From contig DASSZD010000111.1 of NCBI GenBank assembly GCA_035702985.1, positions 1 to 9,287 on the forward strand: a DNA stretch of 9,287 bases, given 5' to 3'. Numbering within the stretch: the stretch's first letter is position 1; each line of letters begins with the position of its first letter. Under the pieces are notes generated by a model. That model saw nothing but the letters and a program-made list of their open reading frames with translations, had not been told where the DNA came from and did no database searches. The stretch comes from JAKAXG01 sp035702985 (GTDB lineage: Bacteria; Actinomycetota; Acidimicrobiia; Acidimicrobiales; Palsa-688). A program made the translations under genes and the position numbers. Of this stretch, positions 1 to 6,748 are shown one piece after another.

Positions 1-1557
1 CATGTCGTAGACGCTGTAGGGACCGGTGTAGCCGTTGCCCGAGTAGCCGTACTGGACCAGGTCGATCCGGCCCCCGGCGAACGCCGCGTAGTCGGATCCG
101 GCGGTGCCGGCGCAGATGGAGTTGGCGCTGTAGGTGCCTCCGGATATGTTGCCGCCACCGGGCACCCACAGGGGGATGTCCTGGAAGGTGGGCTCGCCGC
201 CGGTGATCTGGCCCCACTGCAGGTTCGTCGAGTAGAGGCCCGGCATCTTCCCCGCCGACCTCAGGCCGGCCACCGCACCCCAGATCACGTTGGCGTTGCT
301 GTTCTGGGACCGGGCCGCCCAGAAGGTGGACGGCTGCTCCACATCGAGCCACCACAACGTGGGGTCCACCCCCTGGCCCTGGGCGAACGACACCCAGTAC
401 CGGGCCCAGTAGTAGCCGAAGTTGTAGCTCTGGCAGGCGACGTTGGTGGAGGCGCAGTTGCCGGCCGGGCCCGACATGGACTCGGACGGGGCCGGGGACG
501 GCAACTCGTTCATGAAGATGTACGTGGACAGGTTCGAGCCGGCCCACGCCGCCTCGGACTGGTAGCAGGGGTTGGGGTAGGCGTTGGTGGCGCCCGCCAC
601 CTCGACGATGCCGATGGTGGCGCGCCGCGGGAGGTTCCCGCACTGCCACTTCGACACGTCGTAGCCGGTGCTGCCGGGCGGGTACGGATAGCCGTGGGCG
701 GTGGGCATGATGGTGACCACCGGCGCGGTGGCGGTACCGGCGGTGCCCAGGAACGGGGCGTCGCCGTAGGTGAAGATCCCCCCGTCCGATGCCACCATCC
801 AGTAGCCCCCACCGTCGGGGGTGGCGGCCATGCCCACGATCGGCCGGTTCAGCTGGATGCTGCCGGCCGACCCGTGGAAGGCGGCGTCACCGAAGGTGAA
901 GATCCCCCCGTCGGAGGCCACCAGCCAGTAGCCCCCACCGCCGGGGGTGGCGGCCATGCCCACGATCGGCTTGTTGAGCCGGATGCTGCCCGTCGAACCG
1001 TGGAAGGCGGCGTCACCGAAGGAGAAGATCCCCCCGTCGGACGCCACCAGCCAGTAACCCCGGCCGTCGGGCATGGCGGCCATCCCCACGATCGGCTTGT
1101 TGAGCCGCATGCTGCCCGTCGAGCCGTAGAACGGGGCGTTGAAGCTGAACACCCCCCCGTCGGAGGCCACGAACCAGTAACCGCCGGTGGCGGGGTCCGC
1201 CGCCATCCCCACGATCGGCTTGTTCAGCCGGATGTTGCCGGTGGACCCGTAGAAGTGGGCGTCACCGAAGGAGAAGATGCCCCCGTCGGAGGCCACCAGC
1301 CAGTAACCCTGGCCGTCAGGGGTGGCGGCCCCGCCCACCACCGGCTTCTGGAGCGTGGTGCCCTTCATGCTGCCGTAGTTGGCGGTCCCGATGGCGTACA
1401 CGTTCCCGTCGGAACCGGCCTCCCAGTAGCCGGGCTGGCCGGATCCGGCGTAGGCGCCCGGAGCGGGACCTGCCAGGGTGAGAATTCCCATCAGCAACAC
1501 GACCACGGCCGCCAGCGTGGCGGTGAGACGGGTTGGAGACGCGCCGGTATAGACCAT
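1..1557 (-). CDS. Secreted tandem-repeat protein with C-terminal GH25-like domain (3' end missing)
   Basis: The reading frame is open from ATG at 1557 to the left edge, giving 519 residues without a stop. A purine-rich ribosome site (AGGAAGGA) lies just upstream. Residues 1-37 look like a Sec signal peptide: a hydrophobic core near 12-29 and an AYA cleavage site before Gly38. Residues 43-283 are six tandem repeats starting at GYW (43, 84, 126, 167, 209, 251), consensus GYWLVASDGGIFSFGDA then LNKPIVGMAATP. From about 297 a different domain begins: GYDVSKWQ (Asp300), WLDVEQ (Asp405, Glu407), GLYST (440-444) and LVQYG (500-504), in the order seen in GH25 lysozymes. The D-x-E pair matches that family's catalytic acids. 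Visible cysteines are 306, 331, 368, 375 and 482. Inference: an exported cell-wall-acting or wall-binding protein whose repeats may form a propeller-like module. The catalytic assignment is by motif only, and the domain could be inactive. Only a few residues are probably missing, since YDM resembles the last strand of GH25. Confidence 0.82.
   Translation of the reverse strand, partial: MVYTGASPTRLTATLAAVVVLLMGILTLAGPAPGAYAGSGQPGYWEAGSDGNVYAIGTANYGSMKGTTLQKPVVGGAATPDGQGYWLVASDGGIFSFGDAHFYGSTGNIRLNKPIVGMAADPATGGYWFVASDGGVFSFNAPFYGSTGSMRLNKPIVGMAAMPDGRGYWLVASDGGIFSFGDAAFHGSTGSIRLNKPIVGMAATPGGGGYWLVASDGGIFTFGDAAFHGSAGSIQLNRPIVGMAATPDGGGYWMVASDGGIFTYGDAPFLGTAGTATAPVVTIMPTAHGYPYPPGSTGYDVSKWQCGNLPRRATIGIVEVAGATNAYPNPCYQSEAAWAGSNLSTYIFMNELPSPAPSESMSGPAGNCASTNVACQSYNFGYYWARYWVSFAQGQGVDPTLWWLDVEQPSTFWAARSQNSNANVIWGAVAGLRSAGKMPGLYSTNLQWGQITGGEPTFQDIPLWVPGGGNISGGTYSANSICAGTAGSDYAAFAGGRIDLVQYGYSGNGYTGPYSVYDM
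709..1431 (-). repeat. Six tandem ~126-bp coding repeats (41-42 residues each)
   Basis: The motif CACGATCGG (plus strand) recurs at 835, 961, 1087 and 1210, giving periods of 126, 126 and 123 bp, with a diverged copy 126 bp further on. The protein unit is GYWLVASDGGIF(S/T)FGDA, then (A)F(H/Y)GSTG, then (I/M)RLNKPIVGMAATPDG. The first and last units are the most diverged, while the central ones are close copies. The 126-bp segments 841-966 and 967-1092 differ at 16 positions by hand count. This points to internal duplication or gene conversion within the gene. It is not a CRISPR array: the period is continuous coding sequence with no spacers. Confidence 0.9.
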
Positions 1558-1591
1558 TCTTCCTTCCTGCTCCGCCCAGGACGACCGCAGA

Positions 1592-1620
1592 ACATTAGCC
1601 GCCGCTACCCGTCGGACGGA
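1592..1620 (-). promoter_or_regulatory. Probable promoter of the repeat/GH25-like gene
   Basis: On the minus strand TAATGT (1597-1592) is a good -10 hexamer, about 34 bases before the ATG at 1557. The best -35 candidate, TTCCGT, 18 bases further up, is weak. An 11-bp inverted repeat, CCGTC-G-GACGG (1609-1619), sits in the -35 region and could be an operator, though such short GC palindromes are common here. The 76-bp gap to the upstream gene supports separate transcription. Confidence 0.4.
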
Positions 1621-1633
1621 AGAAGAAGAACTA

Positions 1634-2899
1634 TCAGTGGTGCGGGCGGGGGGTCCCCGACACCTCCCGCCGGGCCCGGCTGATGAGCGGCAGGTGCCAG
1701 CGCCACACCCGCCACGACGCCCCCAACCGGCCGCTGGGGTGGCGGTCGACCTGCAGGGACAGGTAGGCCAGTCCGCCCAGCGGGATGGGCATCCAGAACT
1801 GGACCAGGCGGTAGACCACCACGCCCAGGGTGGCCACCCCCCGGGCCGTTCCGAAGCCGACCAGCAGCGTGGTCAGGGCCGCCTCGACCACGCCCAGCCC
1901 GCCCGGGGTGATCGGGATCACGGCCAGGACATTGGCCAGGCCGAAGGCGACCAGCAGCCCGTCGGGGTTCACCCAGTGCCCGAACGCCCCGACGAACACC
2001 CACAGCGACGCCGCGTCGAACAGCCAGTTGAGCGTCGCCCACACCAGGGCCCGGATCAGCACCTCCCGGTTGTGGCCGAGCTCCCCCAGCCGGGCCGCCA
2101 GCTGCTCGAAGGACCGGCGCAGGGCCTTCGCGTCCACGAACGGGATGCGGGCCCCGAGCGCCTCGAGCCGGTCCCCCGCCCGCTGCCCGGTCCGGGTGAA
2201 CAGGTAGACCAGCGCCGACGACGCCAGCAGCAGGACCACCCCCACACCGGCGGCCAGCAGGTAGATCGCCGAGAACCCCCAGACCGGTATGGACACGATC
2301 AGGGCGATCCACAGGATCACGTTGAGCACCACCGCCGAGCCGATGCCCTGCACCCCCAGGGCGAAGCCGGCGTCGCTCGGCTCGGCCCCGAACTGGGTCA
2401 GCAGCCGGTAGCCGAGGGCGGCCCCGGTGGCGGTGCCGCCCGGGGCGCAGTGGCTGACCGAGAGGGTGGTGAGCTCGATGCGGAAGACGGTGAAGAAGCT
2501 GATGCGCTCCCCGCCCGGCAGGACCACCTTGGTCAGCGATCCGTAGGCCAGTAGGGCAGCCGCTTCCAGGCCGACCCCGGCCAGCAGCAGCAGGGGGTTC
2601 ACCTCGGCGAGCAGGTGGATGACCTTGCGGGGCCCGGCCAGCTGGGGCACCACCAGGTACTCGATGAGCAGGGCCAGCACCAGCAGGCGGCCGACCGTCC
2701 AGACCGGCCGGGGGAGCCGGCCCCGCAGCCCCCGCCGCTTGGGTGGGGGGCGCTCGCCCGGGTGGTCGCCGGTCCCGGCCACCCCGTCCGCCTCGACCTG
2801 AGCGTCGCCCGGAACGCCCTCCCCGGCCGCCTCGACCTGCGGGCCGGGCGGAGCGGTCCCGGCTACCCCGGACCCTCCTGCGTCTCCCGGCTCGGTCAC
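1634..2899 (-). CDS. UPF0104/YbhN-family (LPG synthase transmembrane-like) flippase-type protein
   Basis: A 421-residue polytopic membrane protein with a GTG start at 2899; the ribosome site is weak. Residues 1-55 are a low-complexity Pro/Gly/Ala/Glu tail, probably cytoplasmic and disordered, followed by a basic patch (PPPKRRGLRGR) just before the first membrane segment. Hydrophobic segments lie near 67-86, 101-120, 178-205, 210-234, 284-305, 313-330, 335-350 and 353-385. The diagnostic motif is ITPGGLGVVEAAL (330-342), together with CAPGGTATG (151-159). Both match the lysylphosphatidylglycerol synthase transmembrane region/UPF0104 family, which in known members flips or handles lipid-linked substrates. 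No soluble aminoacyltransferase domain is present, so this is not a full MprF. It lies 65 bp downstream of rdgB and may be read from that operon or separately. The substrate is unknown. The start could lie further downstream, because the tail is unlike family members. Confidence 0.82.
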   Translation of the reverse strand: MTEPGDAGGSGVAGTAPPGPQVEAAGEGVPGDAQVEADGVAGTGDHPGERPPPKRRGLRGRLPRPVWTVGRLLVLALLIEYLVVPQLAGPRKVIHLLAEVNPLLLLAGVGLEAAALLAYGSLTKVVLPGGERISFFTVFRIELTTLSVSHCAPGGTATGAALGYRLLTQFGAEPSDAGFALGVQGIGSAVVLNVILWIALIVSIPVWGFSAIYLLAAGVGVVLLLASSALVYLFTRTGQRAGDRLEALGARIPFVDAKALRRSFEQLAARLGELGHNREVLIRALVWATLNWLFDAASLWVFVGAFGHWVNPDGLLVAFGLANVLAVIPITPGGLGVVEAALTTLLVGFGTARGVATLGVVVYRLVQFWMPIPLGGLAYLSLQVDRHPSGRLGASWRVWRWHLPLISRARREVSGTPRPHH

Positions 2900-2918
2900 C
2901 TTGTCACCGTCTCACATT

Positions 2919-2963
2919 CCCCGGGGCTACTTGGCGGATCCGGCCTGACCAGGCGCCCCGGGG
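2919..2963 (-). other. Inverted repeat in the rdgB to membrane-protein gap
   Basis: Plus-strand CCCCGGGGC (2919-2927) and GCCCCGGGG (2955-2963) are exact reverse complements, 27 bases apart, in the 65-bp gap after rdgB. Each arm is itself a CCCCGGGG palindrome, so alternative small hairpins are possible. The enclosed stretch includes CGGATCCG, another palindrome. On the minus strand the outer stem could attenuate read-through from rdgB. No T-tract follows, so I do not call it a terminator. Confidence 0.3.
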
Positions 2964-2964
2964 T

Positions 2965-3555
2965 TCAAGCCGGATGGGCCGATTCGATCAGCGCAGCCAG
3001 GGCCCGGAATGCCCGGCCCCGGTGGGACAGGCGGTGCTTGTCCTCCGGGGACATCTCGGCGAAGGTGCGCCCGTCGCCCTCGTCGGGGACGAACAGCGGG
3101 TCGTACCCGAAACCGGACGACCCCCGCGCCTCGGTGGCGATGGTCCCGGCGACGAACCCCTCGGCGGTCAGTTCACGGCCGTCGGGCCAGGCCGCCAGGG
3201 CCACGGTGCGGAACCGGGCGGTGCGGGGCGGGGCCACGCCGTCGAGCTCGGCCAGCAGCTTGGCCACGTTGTCGGCGTAGCCGGCGTTCTCACCTGCGTA
3301 GCGGGCGGACCGCACCCCCGGCGCCCCGCCCAGGGCGTCCACCTCCAGCCCGGTGTCGTCGGCGATGGCCGGCTCCCCGGTGGCCCGGGCCAGGGCCAGG
3401 GCCTTGAGGCGGGCGTTCTCCACCAGGGTGTCGCCGGTCTCGTCCACCTCACCCACCGAGTCCGGTCTGGGTCTCAGCTCCACCCCGGGCCCCAGGATGG
3501 CGGAGATCTCCACCGCCTTGTCGGGGTTGGCGGTGGCCAGCACGAAGGCGGTCAC
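2965..3555 (-). CDS. rdgB: XTP/dITP pyrophosphatase (RdgB/HAM1 family)
   Basis: A 196-residue protein, normal length for the family, which hydrolyses non-canonical purine nucleotides (ITP, dITP, XTP) to monophosphate and pyrophosphate and so keeps them out of DNA and RNA. Family motifs appear in order: LATANPDK (6-13) at the N-terminus, NARLKA (47-52), ADDTGLEVDALGGAPGVRSA (65-84) with the metal-binding acidic residues, GSSGFGYDPLFVP (145-157) and KHRLSHRGRA (173-182). The GTG start at 3555 overlaps the rph stop by four bases (GTGA), indicating translational coupling. The frame stays open for 206 codons upstream, but that stretch is antisense-like shadow within rph and does not resemble the family. 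The rph-rdgB order is the standard actinobacterial arrangement. It is probably the last core gene of the operon. Confidence 0.95.
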   Translation of the reverse strand: MTAFVLATANPDKAVEISAILGPGVELRPRPDSVGEVDETGDTLVENARLKALALARATGEPAIADDTGLEVDALGGAPGVRSARYAGENAGYADNVAKLLAELDGVAPPRTARFRTVALAAWPDGRELTAEGFVAGTIATEARGSSGFGYDPLFVPDEGDGRTFAEMSPEDKHRLSHRGRAFRALAALIESAHPA

Positions 3556-4292
3556 GTGCGGGCGGGTGGCGGTTCGGCCAGGGCCGCCGCCTGGGCGTCG
3601 AGCAGCGTGGTGATGCCGCCCTCGGCCAGGGCCAGGAGCTGCTCCAGCTCGTCGCGGCTGTAGGGGGAGCCCTCCGCCGTGCCCTGCACCTCCACGAAGC
3701 GCCCGGACGCGGTCATGACCACGTTCATGTCCACCTCGGCCCGGCTGTCCTCGCTGTAGGCCAGGTCCAGCATGGGGACCCCGTCGATCATGCCGACCGA
3801 CACCGCCGCGCACGCCTCGCTCAGCGGGTGGGTCCGCAGCCGGCCCAGGCCGAGCAGCCGGGTGCAGGCGTCGTGGAGGGCCACGTAGGCGCCGCAGATG
3901 CTGGCCGTGCGGGTACCGCCGTCGGCCTGCAGGACATCGCAGTCGAGGGTGATCTGCACCTCGCCCATGGCCTCCAGGTCGGTCACGGCCCGCAACGAGC
4001 GGCCGATCAGCCGCTGGATCTCCTGGGTCCGGCCGGACTGCTTGCCCCTGGCCGCCTCCCGGTCGATGCGTTCGGGGGAGGCACCGGGCAGCATCGAGTA
4101 CTCGGCGGTGACCCACCCCCGCCCGGTGTTGCGCATCCAGCGGGGCACGTCCTCGGCCACCGAGGCGGTGCACAGCACGTGGGTGCGGCCCATGCGGATC
4201 AGCACCGACCCGGCCGCGAACACCGTGTAGTCGCGGATCAGCTCCAGCGGCCGCAGCTGGTCGGGGGCCCGCCCGTCGCTCCGCTCGCTCAT
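3552..4292 (-). CDS. rph: Ribonuclease PH
   Basis: A 246-residue phosphorolytic 3'-5' exoribonuclease that trims tRNA 3' ends, usual length about 240-260. Family signatures: MSERSDGRAPDQLRPL at the N-terminus, GRGWVTAEYSMLPGASPER (57-75), GRTQEIQRLIGRSLR (87-101) with the phosphate-binding arginine, DCDVLQADGGTRTASICGA (117-135) and the acidic DLAYSEDS motif followed by MNVVMT. The C-terminal PPPART tail is short and variable. The ATG at 4292 overlaps the stop of the upstream MBL gene (ATGA), with GAGG a few bases before it. The frame is open further upstream, but nothing there resembles RNase PH. Coupled overlaps on both sides place it in a tightly packed operon, as with Rv1340 in M. tuberculosis. 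Confidence 0.96.
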   Translation of the reverse strand: MSERSDGRAPDQLRPLELIRDYTVFAAGSVLIRMGRTHVLCTASVAEDVPRWMRNTGRGWVTAEYSMLPGASPERIDREAARGKQSGRTQEIQRLIGRSLRAVTDLEAMGEVQITLDCDVLQADGGTRTASICGAYVALHDACTRLLGLGRLRTHPLSEACAAVSVGMIDGVPMLDLAYSEDSRAEVDMNVVMTASGRFVEVQGTAEGSPYSRDELEQLLALAEGGITTLLDAQAAALAEPPPART

Positions 4293-5014
4293 ACCTCGTA
4301 CCGGTCCCCGATGGCAGCCACGGTGACGGGAGCGCCGAACGCCCGGCCGGCCTCCTCGCCGGCCGCGGCCCGGTCGGTGCGGGGCCAGAGGTGGGTGGCG
4401 ACCAGTCGCCGTACCCCGGCGGCCCGGGCGCTGAGCCCGGCCTGGCGGGCGCTCATGTGGGGCAAGGAACCCTCCCTGTCGGATAGGAACGTGGCTTCGC
4501 AGAGGGCCAGGTCCAGACCCCCTCCGAGTTCGGAGAGGCCCCAACCGGGACCGGAGTCGGCAGAGTAGCCGAGGCTGCGGCCGGCTCCGTCCACCCGTAC
4601 CGCCAGCGTCCTGACCGGGTGTTCGGTCCGGGAAAAAGTGACGGTCATCTCCCCCACCGTCACCTTCGACTCCGGGCCGATCCCGGTCCACGCCAGGGCG
4701 TCGGCGCCCGGGGTCCTCATCATCGACACCAGGTCGGCCTCGCAGTAGAGGGGCACGGCCGGGCGGGGCACCACCCACTTGCAGGCCACGGCCAGGTGCT
4801 CCAGATCAGACCAGTGGTCCACGTGCTCGTGGGTGACCACCACCGCGTCGATGTCCTCGATGCCGATGTGGGTCTGCAGCTGGGCCAGGGTGCCCGGACC
4901 GGCGTCCAACCACAGGTTGGAGCCACCGCAGCTCACCAGGTAGCCGGAGCCGGCGCCGCCCGGGCCGGGGTAGGACCCGTCGCAGCCCAGCACCGTGACC
5001 GCCAGGCCGCTCAC
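4289..5014 (-). CDS. MBL-fold metallohydrolase, Rv1339-like (candidate cyclic-nucleotide phosphodiesterase)
   Basis: A 241-residue metallo-beta-lactamase-fold protein with the full two-metal site: THEHVDH (61-67; His62, His64, Asp66, His67), His132 in TEHPV, Asp153 in SADSGPG and His208 in THLWP. HMSARQAG (186-193) resembles the matching segment of the RNase Z/arylsulfatase branch. Its position before rph-rdgB equals that of M. tuberculosis Rv1339, reported to be an atypical cAMP phosphodiesterase. Transfer of that activity here is inference; an RNase Z-like or other phosphodiesterase role is possible. No long RNase Z exosite arm is evident. The GTG start at 5014 lies 13 bases after the cysM stop with only a weak ribosome site. 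The open frame extends further upstream, but that part overlaps cysM out of frame and lacks family features. Its stop overlaps the rph start. Confidence 0.88.
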   Translation of the reverse strand: MSGLAVTVLGCDGSYPGPGGAGSGYLVSCGGSNLWLDAGPGTLAQLQTHIGIEDIDAVVVTHEHVDHWSDLEHLAVACKWVVPRPAVPLYCEADLVSMMRTPGADALAWTGIGPESKVTVGEMTVTFSRTEHPVRTLAVRVDGAGRSLGYSADSGPGWGLSELGGGLDLALCEATFLSDREGSLPHMSARQAGLSARAAGVRRLVATHLWPRTDRAAAGEEAGRAFGAPVTVAAIGDRYEV

Positions 5015-5027
5015 GTGCCGGGCCCGC

Positions 5028-5975
5028 TCAGAAGTAGATGACCTTCTTGGCCCGCTCGGTGACCGCGTCCAGGTCGTCGGTCCAGGCCCCGGTCGAGAGG
5101 TACTTCCAACCACCGTCGCACACGATGGTGACGATGACCCCCTCGTCGATCTCCGCCGCACACTTGGCCGCGGCGGCCATGATGGCCCCCGAGGAGATGC
5201 CGGCGAAGATGCCCACGTCCATCAGCTTGCGGGTCCACTCGATGCTCTCGCGGGGGCCGACCACCTTGGAGCGGTCCAGCAGGTCGTAGCCGTCGTTGTC
5301 CACGAACACGGGGGGGATGAACCCCTCGTCGAGGTTCTTCAGTCCGTCCACCATCTCCCCGGCGGGGGGCTGAACCGCCCACACCTGGATGTCCGGGTTG
5401 CGCTCCTTCAAGAAGCGGGCCACCCCCATCAGGGTGCCGGCGGTGCCCAGCCCGGCGATGAAATGGGTGATCTCCGGGCAGTCCCGCCAGATCTCCGGGC
5501 CGGTCCCCTCGTAGTGGGCCTTGGGGTTGGCCGGGTTGGCGTACTGGTACGGGAACCACCAGTCGGGGTGCTCGGCGGCCAGGGCCCGGGCCCGGCGCAT
5601 GGCCCCGTTGGAGCCCTCCGATCCGGGGGAGTCGAGGATCTCCGCCCCCCACGACTCGAGCAGCTGGCGGCGCTCCACCGACACGTTCTCGGGCAGGACG
5701 ATCTTGATCGGGTAGCCCTTGACCCGGGCGATCATGGCCAGGGCGATACCGGTGTTGCCCGAGGACGACTCGAGGATCTGCTGGCCGGGTCGGAGGCTGC
5801 CGTCCTTCTCGGCCTCCTCGATCATGGCCTTGGCCGCCCGGTCCTTGACCGAGCCGCCGGGGTTCCAGCCCTCCAGCTTGGCCACGATGGCCACCCGGGG
5901 GTTGGGGCTGAGCACGCTGATGTCGACCATGGGCGTGTTGCCGACCAGGTCGAGCACGCTCTCGTAGCGGGTCAT
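5028..5975 (-). CDS. cysM: PLP-dependent cysteine synthase, CysM type (CysO-thiocarboxylate dependent)
   Basis: A 315-residue fold-type II PLP enzyme. Lys44 in GGSVKDR is the Schiff-base lysine, SSSGNTGIA (70-78) the substrate loop, GLGTAGTLMG (175-184) the phosphate-binding loop and GISSGA (259-264) the cofactor N1 contact. Overall it is closer to M. tuberculosis CysM (GLKNLDEG, GWKYLSTGA, short C-terminal tail) than to classical CysK. In that pathway the enzyme uses O-phosphoserine and sulfide delivered on CysO to make CysO-cysteine. The mycobacterial enzyme selects O-phosphoserine through Arg220. Here the equivalent offset from the PLP lysine (169 residues) gives Lys213, a conservative change that could keep or shift substrate preference. 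The cysO stop and cysM start share one base (TGATG), so the carrier and enzyme are translationally coupled. A CysK-type O-acetylserine activity cannot be excluded. Confidence 0.93.
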   Translation of the reverse strand: MTRYESVLDLVGNTPMVDISVLSPNPRVAIVAKLEGWNPGGSVKDRAAKAMIEEAEKDGSLRPGQQILESSSGNTGIALAMIARVKGYPIKIVLPENVSVERRQLLESWGAEILDSPGSEGSNGAMRRARALAAEHPDWWFPYQYANPANPKAHYEGTGPEIWRDCPEITHFIAGLGTAGTLMGVARFLKERNPDIQVWAVQPPAGEMVDGLKNLDEGFIPPVFVDNDGYDLLDRSKVVGPRESIEWTRKLMDVGIFAGISSGAIMAAAAKCAAEIDEGVIVTIVCDGGWKYLSTGAWTDDLDAVTERAKKVIYF

Positions 5976-6256
5976 CAGACCGCTCCGCCCGCCACCGCCG
6001 GCATCAGGGTCAGGGTGTCGCTGTCACCCACCTTGGCGTCCAGCCTGCCCAGGTAGCGGATGTCGTCGTCGTTGAGGAACACGTTGAGGTGGCGGTGCAG
6101 ACCGCCGTCCTCGGTGAGCAGCTGGCTCCTCAGGCCGGGGTGCTGGCGGATCAGGTCCTCGAACACCTCGCCCACTGTGTCCCCCTGGGCGGCCACGGTG
6201 GCCTGACCACCAGCGGCGCCTCGTAGGACGGTGGGCAAACGAACATCAACAGACAC
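5975..6256 (-). CDS. cysO: CysO-like ubiquitin-fold sulfur carrier protein with Gly-Gly-Ala-Val end
   Basis: A 93-residue ThiS/MoaD-family protein closely resembling M. tuberculosis CysO: RLPTVLR (6-12), GDTVGEVFEDL, LHRHLNVFLNDDDIR (53-67) and LMPAVAGG (84-91). The C-terminal glycine is normally adenylated and converted to a thiocarboxylate that donates sulfide to CysM. In this copy two residues, Ala92 and Val93, follow the Gly90-Gly91 pair, so the glycine is not free as translated. The adjacent JAMM peptidase is the obvious candidate to remove them, as for QbsE/QbsD and HcyS/HcyD carriers. The start is GTG at 6256, with GGAG seven bases upstream. The 52-bp gap to mec holds this ribosome site and nothing else I recognise. 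Confidence 0.93.
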   Translation of the reverse strand: MSVDVRLPTVLRGAAGGQATVAAQGDTVGEVFEDLIRQHPGLRSQLLTEDGGLHRHLNVFLNDDDIRYLGRLDAKVGDSDTLTLMPAVAGGAV

Positions 6257-6308
6257 CGGGCAACTCCAGAACGTTGGTGACGGGCCGGACCAAAGCCGAC
6301 CTCAGTGA

Positions 6309-6728
6309 TCACCATTCTAGAACCACCTTCTCCTCTTCTATCTTCCCGTTCTCGATGTTCCAGCTCCGCACGGCCGGGTGCTCGTCGCGCAGCGAGACCA
6401 GCACGTAGTGCCAGCCGGGGTCGGGAGCGGCGGCTATGTCGGTCGGCGAGGGCTTGGCGTCGGTGTGGGTGTGGGAGTGGTACACCCCGATCAGCTGGCC
6501 GCCGGCGGCCTCGGCCTCCCGGTCGGCCCGCAGCAGCGAGCGGGGGTCCACCTCGTAGACCCGGGCCGAGCCGGTGATGTTCTCCGCCGGGTGCAGCGAG
6601 CGGACCTCGGCGGTACCGGGACCGTCGGCCACCCCGGCCAGCAGGCCGCACACCTCCAGCGGGTACCCGTCGAGGGAGTGGCAGACCATCTGGTCCAGGA
6701 ACTTTTTCCCGATACGCAGCACGGCCAT
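6309..6728 (-). CDS. mec: JAMM/MPN+ zinc metallopeptidase, Mec-like (CysO-cysteine peptidase)
   Basis: A 139-residue single-domain JAMM protease. The catalytic set is complete: Glu25 in PLEVCGLL, His84 and His86 in YHSHTHTDA, Ser94 and Asp97 in PSPTD, fitting HxHx10D exactly. Length and context match M. tuberculosis Mec (Rv1334), which releases cysteine from the CysO-cysteine adduct. HYVLVSLRD (107-115) is also family-typical. Because the local CysO ends Gly-Gly-Ala-Val, this enzyme may additionally mature the carrier; that dual role is inference. The ATG at 6728 lacks a clear ribosome site. Only 20 bases separate it from the divergent smpB, so the transcript is probably nearly leaderless. 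It is the first gene of the minus-strand operon. Confidence 0.93.
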   Translation of the reverse strand: MAVLRIGKKFLDQMVCHSLDGYPLEVCGLLAGVADGPGTAEVRSLHPAENITGSARVYEVDPRSLLRADREAEAAGGQLIGVYHSHTHTDAKPSPTDIAAAPDPGWHYVLVSLRDEHPAVRSWNIENGKIEEEKVVLEW

Positions 6729-6748
6729 GACGGTAGCTTGGGTCGGCC
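6729..6748. promoter_or_regulatory. 20-bp divergent start region with overlapping -10-like boxes
   Basis: Start codons of mec (minus) and smpB (plus) are separated by only 20 bases. On the plus strand TAGCTT (6734-6739) fits the TANNNT -10 pattern, nine bases before the smpB ATG. On the minus strand CAAGCT (6740-6735) ends six bases before the mec ATG and is a weaker NANNNT match. The two boxes overlap by five bases around AGCT. Neither gene has a Shine-Dalgarno sequence here, as expected for leaderless or near-leaderless mRNAs, which are common in actinobacteria. No clear -35 is visible on either side. Confidence 0.4.

Noticed and set aside
709..1431. CRISPR-like periodic repeat
   Set aside because: The units are ~126 bp, contiguous and coding, with no unique spacers.
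694..1683. Plus-strand 329-codon open frame opposite the repeat gene
   Set aside because: It is a periodic GC-rich mirror of the minus-strand repeats (VGGHQPV, GGHAHDR patterns). The minus frame has a signal peptide, ribosome site and recognisable domains.
2615..3280. Plus-strand 221-codon frame spanning the membrane-protein/rdgB junction
   Set aside because: Shadow of two well-supported minus-strand genes; no domain or ribosome site.
3556..4173. Upstream extension of the rdgB frame
   Set aside because: It lies within rph in another frame and does not resemble the HAM1 family; the GTGA overlap gives a natural start.
4293..4778. Upstream extension of the rph frame
   Set aside because: It overlaps the MBL gene, whose metal-binding motifs are intact; RNase PH homology begins at MSERSDGR.
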